Source: Streptomyces sp. | Lineage (GTDB): Bacteria > Actinomycetota > Actinomycetes > Streptomycetales > Streptomycetaceae | Reading direction: 5' to 3' | DNA: 5,506 nt | Assembly (NCBI GenBank): GCA_003519485.1 | Contig: DOWQ01000013.1 | Coordinates: forward strand, 1 to 5,506 | Part shown: one piece after another, positions 1-5,506 of the stretch | Layout: every line of letters starts with the position of its first letter | How positions within the stretch are numbered: the stretch's first letter is position 1 | The notes under the pieces: generated by a model | Databases searched by the model: none | What the model was told of the DNA's origin: nothing | Seen by the model: only the letters and a program-made list of their open reading frames with translations | Position numbers and translations under genes: made by a program

Positions 1-135
1 GTCGGCCTTGGCGAGCATGACGTCGTTCGCCTGCTCGGCCAGCTTCTTGAGCTTGTCGACGGTTTCGGTCCACTCGGTGACCGCTTCGTTGAGCTTGGTC
101 AGGTTGACGTTGAGAACGTCTTCGAAGGCCAACAC
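1..135 (-). CDS. Partial helical protein, possible type VII secretion substrate (N-terminal 45 aa)
   Basis: Only the first 45 codons are present; the gene runs off the left edge. The GTG at 133-135 is chosen as start because a GAGGAG ribosome site (plus-strand 143-148) lies 7 nt upstream; the next codon, TTG, is a less likely start. The visible protein reads MLAFEDVLNVN and continues into a charged amphipathic helix with heptad-like spacing (EWTETVDKLKKLAEQAND around residues 21-38), so a helical bundle or coiled coil is likely. There is no signal peptide or membrane segment in what is visible. It follows the 142-aa gene by 11 nt and is probably translationally coupled to it. Position downstream of eccC and the helical N-terminus suit a WXG100/LXG-like exported protein, but no W-x-G motif is seen in the visible part and the C-terminus, which would decide between small substrate and larger effector, is missing. 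The function is not recognised. Confidence 0.75.
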   Translation of the reverse strand, partial: MLAFEDVLNVNLTKLNEAVTEWTETVDKLKKLAEQANDVMLAKAD

Positions 136-142
136 GTCTGGA

Positions 143-148
143 CTCCTC
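143..148 (-). promoter_or_regulatory. Ribosome binding site overlapping the upstream stop codon
   Basis: On the minus strand the sequence TGAGGAG combines the stop codon of the 142-aa gene (147-149) with a GAGGAG Shine-Dalgarno site, 7 nt before the GTG of the next gene. The overlap indicates a shared transcript and probable translational coupling. Confidence 0.75.
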
Positions 149-575
149 AGCGGAAGTGCTTGTCGATCTTCGACACGGACAGGCTGGCGACGACATCCTT
201 CTCGTGCTCGTGATGAGCTTCGCCGGAGCCTTCGAGGTGCGTCTGGATGCGGGCGCAGGCGTCGGTAAGGGTGGACACCTGGCTGTTCCAGGTGTCCACG
301 GCCTTGGCCAGTGCCTGGCCTGTTGCGAAGCCGTCAGCCTTGAGGCTGGAGGCGGCGGAATCACTGGTCTTCGACGCGTGCTTGCCGTGAGTCGAGAGGC
401 CGACGTAGAGCTCGTAGCCCTCGTGTCCGATCCCCTTCAGTTGTTGGGAACTGACCGACAGGTCGGCGGCGCTCGTACCCGGCTCACTGCGACCTGAGCC
501 GTCGTCCGCGCTGGCCAATTGCATGCGGGCCGTCGCGTCGGCACGGGCCTTGCCCCACTCTTCGTCGAAGCTCAT
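147..575 (-). CDS. Small helical ESX-associated protein (EspC/WXG100-like)
   Basis: A 142-aa protein with ATG start; a GGGAG ribosome site (plus-strand 582-586) lies 6 nt upstream. Residues 1-20 form a charged amphipathic segment containing DEEW and ending MQL. Residues 21-38 are a Ser/Gly/Asp-rich linker. Residues 39-64 (DLSVSSQQLKGIG...) and 67-93 look like one helical region, followed by WNS at 96-98 where WXG100 proteins carry W-x-G, then a second helix at about 99-118. This pattern recalls actinobacterial EspC-like and WXG100-like proteins. The usual C-terminal YxxxD/E export signal is not clearly present; the corresponding place holds the histidine-rich HHEHEKD (121-127). There is no signal peptide or membrane segment, so if exported it would need the type VII route. 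It is 107 nt downstream of eccC on the same strand, which supports a role as substrate or secretion partner. The exact family is uncertain. Base composition is visibly less GC-rich than the middle of eccC. Confidence 0.85.
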   Translation of the reverse strand: MSFDEEWGKARADATARMQLASADDGSGRSEPGTSAADLSVSSQQLKGIGHEGYELYVGLSTHGKHASKTSDSAASSLKADGFATGQALAKAVDTWNSQVSTLTDACARIQTHLEGSGEAHHEHEKDVVASLSVSKIDKHFR

Positions 576-581
576 CTTCTG

Positions 582-586
582 CTCCC
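582..586 (-). promoter_or_regulatory. Ribosome binding site of the 142-aa gene
   Basis: GGGAG on the minus strand, 6 nt before the ATG at 573-575. It supports this start. No convincing promoter with both -35 and -10 boxes was found in the 107-bp gap upstream, so expression probably depends at least in part on read-through from eccC. Confidence 0.6.
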
Positions 587-646
587 GTCGGTGCGATGCG
601 GCGGCGGTGTTTGGGTGGCTCGCAGTCTCTCCACTGAGACGCTACT

Positions 647-674
647 GAGGGAGTGCCCATCCGTGCACTCCCTC
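647..674 (-). terminator. Hairpin after eccC: possible terminator or attenuator
   Basis: GAGGGAGTGC (647-656) and GCACTCCCTC (665-674) form a perfect 10-bp stem with an 8-nt loop, beginning 8 nt after the eccC stop codon. Transcribed leftward it has no U-tract, which is common for actinomycete terminators, so it could equally be a partial terminator, an RNA processing site or a 3'-end stabiliser that sets the ratio of EccC to the downstream small proteins. A second, weak inverted repeat (GTCTC 625-629, GAGAC 636-640) lies further downstream. Confidence 0.5.
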
Positions 675-682
675 GATCGGGT

Positions 683-3600
683 CTACCGGTCCGGCATCCA
701 GCCGAGCTGGATCAGCGGGGTGCCGCGCTTGCGGGATACGAAGAAGCCCCGGCCGGGGGGCATCTGCTGAGCACGGACGTTGCCGAGGATGTCTCCCTCG
801 CCGCGGTCACCGGAAAGAACGATGCCCTGTGCTCCCAACTCCTTGATGCGTTGCATAAACGCCTCGTACATGCCGCGGGAGGCGCCGGACGAACTGCGGG
901 CGATGATGAAGCGGACACCGACATCACGGGAGAAGGGCAGGCTCTCCACCAGCAAGGAGAGCGGGTTCCCCGAGCTGGTCGCCACCAACTCGTAGTCGTC
1001 GACGATGACGAAGAGCTGCGGACCGTTCCACCAGCTGCGGTCGCGCAACTGCTGCGGGGTGATGTCCGGCTTCGGTGAGCGCTTGTCCATCACCGTGTTG
1101 ATGGCTTCCATGTGCATCTGCATGGCTGCCGCGGTCGGCGCGTACTCCAGCAAGTGGCTCTCCGGGACGGCCTCGAGCATGGTGCGGCGGTAATCGCCGA
1201 CCACGATGCGGGCCTCGTCCGGGGTGTAGCGCTCCGTGATCTGCTTGGCGATCAGCCGCAGCAGCGCCGTCTTTCCCGACTCGCTCTCGCCGAAGACCAG
1301 GAAGAACGGATCGGTCTCGAAGTCGACGAAGACCGGCTCCAGGTTCGTCTCGTCGATGCCGATCGCGATGCCCTGCTGCGGGAACTCGAAGCCCTTGGGC
1401 AGCAGGTCCGCCGGCAGCTTGCGGGGGAGCAGCCGGACCCTCGGGGCCGGCGGGCCGTGCCAGTTGCCCGCCACCGACTGTACGAAGGCCGCCGTGGCCT
1501 CCGACAGGTCGTCCGCGGTGCCCGAGGAGTCGATACGCGGCAGCCCCGTCATGAAGTGCAGCCTCTCCGGGACCTGGCCGCGCCCCGGTACGCCCTTCGG
1601 GACGTTCGCGGCGACCTTGCGGTCGAACTCGGAGTCCATCGTGTCGCCCAGCCGCAGCTCCAGCCGGCCGAGCATCTGGTCCTTCAGCGCCGCGCGGACC
1701 TCCATGTAACGGGAGGCCGTGACGACCACATGGATGCCGTAGCCGAGGCCGCGGCCCGCGATGTCGGTGATGACGGCTTCCAGCATGTCGTAGTCCTGCT
1801 TGAAGGCGCCCCAGCCGTCGACGACGAGGAAGACGTCGCCCCACTCCTCGCCCGGCAGCTCACCGGCCGCCCGCCGCCGGCGGTAGGTGGACATCGAGTC
1901 GATGCTGTTCGCGCGGAAGAACTCCTCCCGCCGGGCCAGCACGCCCGCCACCTCCGCGACCGTACGGCGCACCCGCTCCGGGTCCAGGCGCGAGGCCACC
2001 CCGCCGACGTGCGGCAGGTCCGCCAGCGCCGTCAGCGCGCCGCCGCCGAAGTCCAGCCCGTAGAACTGCACCTCGTGCGGGGTGTGCGTCAGCGCGAAGG
2101 AGGAGATGAGGGTACGGAGCAGCGTGGACTTGCCGGACTGCGGGCCGCCGACGATCACCATGTGGCCCGCCGCGCCCGAGAAGTCCTGGTACAGCAGCTC
2201 GCGCCGCTGTTCGAAGGGCTTGTCGATGAGCCCCAGCGGCACGACCAGCCCGCCCGGCCGCGCGTAGTCCGGCGCGTGCAGGCCGCGTTCCGGCGTCGGG
2301 GACAGCGGGGGCAGCAGCTCGTCCAGCGCCGGCGCCTTGTCCAGCGGCGGCAGCCAGACCTGGTGCGCCGGGACGCCCTGGCCGTCCAGCCGCCGTACGA
2401 CGACGTCCAGGACGGTGTCCGCCAGCGCGTCGTCCTCCGCGCGGGACGGGCCCAGTAGCGCGGCCGGGTCGGGAAGCGTGTGGACGACCGGGACCGGCGC
2501 CGCAGTGAAGAGCGCCGGGCGGCGTTCGATGGGCAGGTCGTCCGGCCCGGTGGTGGCCGCGGCGCCCGAGCGGTACGTACCCGAGACGTACGCCGCCTTG
2601 AAGCGGGTCATCTCGTCCGTGCCGAACTTGAGATAGCCGGAGCCCGGCACCGACGGCAGGTGGTACGCGTCCGGCACACCCAGCGCCGTACGCGACTCCG
2701 CCGCCGAGAAGGTCCGCAGGCCGACCCGGTACGACAGATACGTGTCGAGCCCGCGCAGCCGGCCCTCCTCCAGCCGCTGGGACGCCAGCAGCAGGTGCAC
2801 GCCCAGCGAGCGGCCGATCCGGCCGATCTGGATGAACATGTCGATGAAGTCGGGCTTGGCGGTCAGCAGTTCACTGAACTCGTCGATGACCAGGACGAGC
2901 GAGGCCACCGGCTCCAGCGGGGCGCCGGCCGCGCGCGCCTTCTCGTAGTCGTGGATGTTCGCGTAGTTGCCCGACGAGCGCAGCAGCTCCTGCCGGCGCT
3001 GCAGCTCGCCGCGGATCGAGTCGCCCATCCGGTCGACGAGCGTCAGGTCGTCGGAGAGGTTGGTGATGACGGCGGCCACGTGCGGCATCTGCGACATGCC
3101 GGCGAAGGTCGCGCCGCCCTTGAAGTCCGCCAGGACGAAGTTCAGGGTCTCCGAGGAGTGGGTGACCGCGAGCCCGAGCACCAGGGTGCGCAGCAGTTCG
3201 GACTTGCCGGAGCCCGTGGCGCCGACACACAGCCCGTGCGGCCCCATGCCGTCCTGCGCCGCCTCCTTGAGGTCGAGCATGACCGGCTGGCCCGCCTCGC
3301 CGATCCCGATCGGCACCCGCAGCCGCTCGGCCTGCGAACGCGGCCGCCAGGTGCGGTCCACGTCTACCTGCGCCGCGTCGCCCAGCCCCAGCAGCTCCGT
3401 GAAGTCCAGGTTCGCCAGCAGCGGTTCGTCGTCGTCCCCGGTGCCCGCGCGCAGCGGCGCCAGCTGCCGGGCCAGGGCCGCGGCGGCCTCCGGCGACAGG
3501 AAGTCCGGTACGCCCTCGTACGACGCCCCGGAGGCCGACTCCAGTCGGAGCCGCCCCGGCCGTACGACCACGGACAGGCCGCCCCGAGGCTCGTCCAGCT

Positions 3601-4639
3601 CGCCGGGCACGACCTCGACGATCGTGACGCCCTGCAACCCCTCCGGCGCGGCGAACGCCGAGTCCGGCGGCACCATCCCGCCGTCTAGGACGATCACCAG
3701 GTGCGGCTGGTCGAGCAGCGGCCCGCCCTCCCGGTTGAACCGCGGCCGTCCGTCGAGCCGGCCTGTGAGCAGCTGTTCCAGCTCGCCCAGGTCGTCGCCG
3801 AACAGTCGTTTGGAGCCCGCCCCGTCGACCGAGCCGAACAGCTGTGCGTGTGGCAGCCACTTCGTCCAGTCCCAGCGCGCCACCGCGCCCGGCCCCGCCA
3901 CCACGGCGACCATCAGGTCCTCCGGCGAGTGGAGCGCGGCCAGCTGGCCGACCAGCGCCCGCGCCACCCCCTGCGCCGCCTCCGGCCGGCCGGACACCGT
4001 CACGTGGTAGAAGGCGCGCAGCGAGACCGCCATCGGCAGCCCCTCCAACGAACCGTGCACCGCGAGGAACTGCTGCATCGAACCGGCCGCCAGCGGCTCC
4101 AGCTCGTCCACCGGCGCGGTGTCCGGCGCCACCAGCGGGGTCGCGAGCTGCTGCACCCCCAGTCCGATGCGGGCCTGCCCGAAGTCCTCGTCGCCGACCC
4201 GCCGCTCCCACACCCGGCTGCCCTCGGCGACCAGGGACCACAGCTGTTCGGGCGCGGGGTGCAGATAGAGCTGCGCGTCACGCTGCGCGCGCGCCGTACG
4301 GCGGACCTTGCGCCGAGTCTGCGCCAGGTACTTGAGGTAGTCGCGGCGGATGTCCGCCAGCTGTCCCTGGGTGCCGCGCCGGTGGCGTACGACCTGGGCG
4401 ATGACCATCGCCAGCGTCGACACCAGCATCAGCACGCCCATGATGCGCATGAACGGATGGGCGTTCGGCATGAAGAAGAACACCACCGACGAACCCATGC
4501 CGAGCATCGGCAGGAGCTGCATCAGCACGCCCTCCTGCTGTCCGCGCGGCAGCTCGGGCGGTGCCTCGAGGCGCAGTTCCTCCGTGGGCAGCGGCGGCGG
4601 CAGGGAGCGTGGGGGGCGTTTGACGACGAGCTGGCTCAC
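683..4639 (-). CDS. eccC: Type VII secretion ATPase EccC (fused EccCa-EccCb, FtsK/SpoIIIE family)
   Basis: The 1318-aa product is the motor of the ESX secretion system: a membrane-anchored ATPase that recognises WXG100-type substrates and drives export. Two hydrophobic segments at about 38-57 and 64-84 anchor it, followed by a basic, helical stalk (about 86-125). Three FtsK/SpoIIIE ATPase domains follow. Domain 1 has Walker A GATGSGKS at 473-480 (Lys479) and Walker B VIDE ending at Asp586-Glu587. Domain 2 has GGPQSGKS at 831-838 (Lys837) with Walker B VVDG (Asp941). Domain 3 has GESESGKT at 1117-1124 (Lys1123) with VDD at 1214-1215. Only domain 1 has the acidic DE pair typical of active members. 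In the Thermomonospora curvata EccC structure, domain 3 binds the substrate tail; the same division of labour is inferred here. The length matches single-chain EccC proteins rather than the split EccCa/EccCb of mycobacterial ESX-1. The start is the GTG at 4637-4639 (VSQLVVKRPPRSLPPP), the usual beginning in Streptomyces relatives as I recall them. An in-frame ATG at 4739-4741 would add 34 low-complexity residues and lies upstream of the candidate promoter. It is divergent from eccD. Confidence 0.97.
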   Translation of the reverse strand: MSQLVVKRPPRSLPPPLPTEELRLEAPPELPRGQQEGVLMQLLPMLGMGSSVVFFFMPNAHPFMRIMGVLMLVSTLAMVIAQVVRHRRGTQGQLADIRRDYLKYLAQTRRKVRRTARAQRDAQLYLHPAPEQLWSLVAEGSRVWERRVGDEDFGQARIGLGVQQLATPLVAPDTAPVDELEPLAAGSMQQFLAVHGSLEGLPMAVSLRAFYHVTVSGRPEAAQGVARALVGQLAALHSPEDLMVAVVAGPGAVARWDWTKWLPHAQLFGSVDGAGSKRLFGDDLGELEQLLTGRLDGRPRFNREGGPLLDQPHLVIVLDGGMVPPDSAFAAPEGLQGVTIVEVVPGELDEPRGGLSVVVRPGRLRLESASGASYEGVPDFLSPEAAAALARQLAPLRAGTGDDDEPLLANLDFTELLGLGDAAQVDVDRTWRPRSQAERLRVPIGIGEAGQPVMLDLKEAAQDGMGPHGLCVGATGSGKSELLRTLVLGLAVTHSSETLNFVLADFKGGATFAGMSQMPHVAAVITNLSDDLTLVDRMGDSIRGELQRRQELLRSSGNYANIHDYEKARAAGAPLEPVASLVLVIDEFSELLTAKPDFIDMFIQIGRIGRSLGVHLLLASQRLEEGRLRGLDTYLSYRVGLRTFSAAESRTALGVPDAYHLPSVPGSGYLKFGTDEMTRFKAAYVSGTYRSGAAATTGPDDLPIERRPALFTAAPVPVVHTLPDPAALLGPSRAEDDALADTVLDVVVRRLDGQGVPAHQVWLPPLDKAPALDELLPPLSPTPERGLHAPDYARPGGLVVPLGLIDKPFEQRRELLYQDFSGAAGHMVIVGGPQSGKSTLLRTLISSFALTHTPHEVQFYGLDFGGGALTALADLPHVGGVASRLDPERVRRTVAEVAGVLARREEFFRANSIDSMSTYRRRRAAGELPGEEWGDVFLVVDGWGAFKQDYDMLEAVITDIAGRGLGYGIHVVVTASRYMEVRAALKDQMLGRLELRLGDTMDSEFDRKVAANVPKGVPGRGQVPERLHFMTGLPRIDSSGTADDLSEATAAFVQSVAGNWHGPPAPRVRLLPRKLPADLLPKGFEFPQQGIAIGIDETNLEPVFVDFETDPFFLVFGESESGKTALLRLIAKQITERYTPDEARIVVGDYRRTMLEAVPESHLLEYAPTAAAMQMHMEAINTVMDKRSPKPDITPQQLRDRSWWNGPQLFVIVDDYELVATSSGNPLSLLVESLPFSRDVGVRFIIARSSSGASRGMYEAFMQRIKELGAQGIVLSGDRGEGDILGNVRAQQMPPGRGFFVSRKRGTPLIQLGWMPDR

Positions 4640-4650
4640 CTGAGCACCAA

Positions 4651-4656
4651 TCCCTC
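4651..4656 (-). promoter_or_regulatory. Ribosome binding site of eccC
   Basis: GAGGGA on the minus strand, 11 nt before the chosen GTG. The spacing is slightly long but no better site exists nearby. It supports the GTG over the upstream in-frame ATG. Confidence 0.5.
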
Positions 4657-4687
4657 GGGCGTACGGGGCCGTTCCGTACCGACGCCC
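4657..4687 (-). other. Possible hairpin in the eccC leader next to the ribosome site
   Basis: GTACGG (4661-4666) and CCGTAC (4674-4679) can pair with a 7-nt loop. The stem can be extended by GGGC (4657-4660) pairing near GCCC (4684-4687) across a 4-5 nt bulge. In the leftward transcript the structure ends directly before the GAGGGA ribosome site. It may affect ribosome access to eccC, but short pairings are frequent in DNA this GC-rich. Confidence 0.3.
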
Positions 4688-4718
4688 CCGTGGCGGCGGC
4701 CTCCCCCGCGCGACGGTG

Positions 4719-4724
4719 ATCCTA
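4719..4724 (-). promoter_or_regulatory. Candidate -10 box for eccC
   Basis: TAGGAT on the minus strand is a good match to the actinomycete vegetative -10 hexamer. Transcription would begin near 4712, giving a leader of about 70 nt. No good -35 box is seen 17-19 nt upstream, where the sequence overlaps the right arm of the 4732-4752 dyad, so the promoter may need an activator or be wrong. Confidence 0.4.
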
Positions 4725-4725
4725 C

Positions 4726-4757
4726 TTGCAGACCGGTACACGGTGTGCCGGTAGGGT
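4726..4757 (+). promoter_or_regulatory. Candidate eccD promoter with a 20-bp spacer
   Basis: TTGCAG at 4726-4731 is a weak -35 candidate and TAGGGT at 4752-4757 is a good -10 candidate. The 20-bp spacer is longer than the normal 17-18 bp and is filled by a dyad. Predicted transcription start is near 4763, giving a leader of about 43 nt before the eccD start. Confidence 0.4.
4732..4752. repeat. 21-bp dyad, candidate operator between eccC and eccD
   Basis: ACCGGTACAC (4732-4741) and GTGTGCCGGT (4743-4752) are inverted repeats matching at 9 of 10 positions around the central G at 4742. The dyad sits between the -35 and -10 candidates of the eccD promoter and covers the region where the -35 of the leftward eccC promoter would lie. 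A dimeric regulator bound here could control both genes. No regulator gene is in the window. Confidence 0.5.
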
Positions 4758-4791
4758 GACGCTGCGCCCAGCGCGCGCAGCCGCGAAGAGT

Positions 4792-4797
4792 GGGGGA
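4792..4797 (+). promoter_or_regulatory. Ribosome binding site of eccD
   Basis: GGGGGA, 9 nt before the GTG at 4807-4809. It supports the chosen start; there is no alternative start nearby that keeps the complete N-terminal ubiquitin-like domain. Confidence 0.6.
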
Positions 4798-4806
4798 ACA
4801 GCCAAG

Positions 4807-5506
4807 GTGAGTACGGCCACAGCGACGGGTTTCTGCCGCGTCACCGTCGTCGCGCCCGACAGCCGGATCGACGTCGCCCTGCCGGACGACATTCCCGTCG
4901 CCGACGTCTGTCCGGAGATCCTGCGCCTGACGGGCCAGACCCAGCCGGCAGGCGCCCCGACCGGGTACCACCTGGTCCGGCGCGACGGCTGCGTCCTCGA
5001 CGGCGCCCGCTCACTGTCGGCCCAGGCGGTCCTGGACGGACAGGTGCTGATGCTCCGTCCGTTCGCCGAGTCACTGCCGCCCGCCGTCTACGACGACGTG
5101 TCCGACGCCGTGGCCTCCGCGGTGACCCGCGACCGGCACCGCTGGAGCGACGATCTGCTGCGCGGCGCCGGGCTGGCCGGCGGCGTACTGCTGCTCGTCC
5201 TGATGGGCTTCGTCCTCTGGTTCGCCGACCCGGTGCTGCACGACATGCACAGCCTCCCCGGCGTCATCGCCGGCGCGGTCGGGCTGCTGCTGACCGCGCT
5301 CGCGGGCGTACGGGCCCGGGTCTACGGCGACCGGACCTCCGCCGTGGCGCTCGGCCTCGGCGCCATGCCGCACCTGCTGATCGCGGGCTCCGGGCTGGTC
5401 GCGGCGGACGCCGGCCACGGACCGGGCCGGCTGCAGTTCCTGCTCGGCTGCGCCTGCGTCCTGCTCGCGTCCGTCGCGCTGGTCGGGCTCACCCCGAGCG
5501 GTGACG
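4807..5506 (+). CDS. eccD: Type VII secretion integral membrane protein EccD (N-terminal part)
   Basis: The frame is open from the GTG at 4807 to the right edge, giving 233 complete codons of a protein normally about 450-500 aa with eleven membrane helices. Residues 8-86 (FCRVTVVAPDSRIDVALP... to LMLRPF) form the ubiquitin-like YukD-type domain that in ESX complexes lies in the cytosol next to the EccC stalk. A linker at about 87-117 (LPPAVYDDVSDAVASAV) is typical of the family. Membrane helices are visible at about 118-140, 150-168, 177-200 and 207-228. In the mycobacterial ESX-5 and ESX-3 structures EccD dimers line the central membrane chamber. It is divergent from eccC across 167 bp with a shared control region. 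Nothing in the visible part looks broken; the gene is only cut by the window. MycP, EccB or EccE genes may follow on the right, but this cannot be seen. Confidence 0.95.
   Translation, partial: MSTATATGFCRVTVVAPDSRIDVALPDDIPVADVCPEILRLTGQTQPAGAPTGYHLVRRDGCVLDGARSLSAQAVLDGQVLMLRPFAESLPPAVYDDVSDAVASAVTRDRHRWSDDLLRGAGLAGGVLLLVLMGFVLWFADPVLHDMHSLPGVIAGAVGLLLTALAGVRARVYGDRTSAVALGLGAMPHLLIAGSGLVAADAGHGPGRLQFLLGCACVLLASVALVGLTPSGD

Noticed and set aside
625..640. GTCTC/GAGAC inverted repeat in the gap after eccC
   Set aside because: Only 5 bp with no U-tract; too short to call as a separate terminator or operator.
1112..2458. 448-codon open frame on the plus strand opposite eccC
   Set aside because: Arg/Gln/Val-rich translation with no recognisable domain; antisense open frames are expected opposite a GC3-biased gene, and the minus-strand frame encodes clear ATPase motifs.
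2480..3688. 402-codon open frame on the plus strand opposite eccC
   Set aside because: Same reason: low-complexity Arg/Gln/His-rich translation mirroring the eccC codons, without a convincing start.
2871..4241. 456-codon minus-strand frame overlapping eccC
   Set aside because: Ala/Gly/Arg-rich out-of-frame reading of eccC; no domain.
4640..4741. Upstream in-frame ATG extending EccC by 34 residues
   Set aside because: The added stretch is Arg/Gly/Pro-rich, unlike family N-termini; the candidate -10 at 4719-4724 lies downstream of that ATG, and VSQLVVKRPP fits the usual EccC start.
3701..4759. 352-codon open frame on the plus strand across the 5' end of eccC and the control region
   Set aside because: Composition of an antisense shadow; it would also cross the divergent promoter region and the eccC start.
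5071..5418. Minus-strand open frame opposite eccD
   Set aside because: The plus-strand frame has clear membrane helices of EccD; the opposite frame is Gln/His/Arg-rich without motifs.
1..5506. tRNA, rRNA, CRISPR array, insertion sequence or attachment site
   Set aside because: No regularly spaced repeats, transposase motifs, terminal inverted repeats or cloverleaf-like sequences were seen on reading through both strands.

Overview
The window looks like chromosomal DNA from a Streptomyces-like actinomycete. It is GC-rich, uses GTG starts, has strong G/C bias at third codon positions, and carries two core genes of an actinobacterial type VII (ESX/WXG100) secretion system. Both family assignments come from protein motifs read by eye; no database search was possible.

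Layout from left to right. Positions 1-135 (minus strand) hold the first 45 codons of an unrecognised helical protein cut by the window edge. Positions 147-575 (minus) encode a complete 142-aa, mostly helical protein that resembles small ESX-associated (EspC/WXG100-like) proteins found beside actinomycete secretion loci. A 107-bp gap with a strong hairpin follows. Positions 683-4639 (minus) encode eccC, the three-ATPase FtsK/SpoIIIE-like motor of the secretion system. Positions 4640-4806 form a divergent control region with candidate promoters, a 21-bp dyad and leader structures. From 4807 to the right edge (plus strand) is the 5' part of eccD, the multi-pass membrane channel subunit with an N-terminal ubiquitin-like domain.

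How they work together. In characterised ESX systems EccC is the membrane-anchored ATPase that recognises substrates and powers export, and EccD forms the bulk of the membrane pore with EccB, EccC and EccE. The two small genes downstream of eccC are placed as its co-transcribed or partly attenuated companions, so they are candidate substrates or accessory factors. Their functions are inferred from position and general fold only. The esxA/esxB pair, eccB, eccE and mycP are not in this window.

The core content is a known system. The parts most worth a second look are the divergent control region, where a dyad fills an unusually long 20-bp promoter spacer as in MerR-type promoters, and the two poorly characterised small genes downstream of eccC. 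The remaining long open frames opposite eccC and eccD are by-products of GC-biased codon use.
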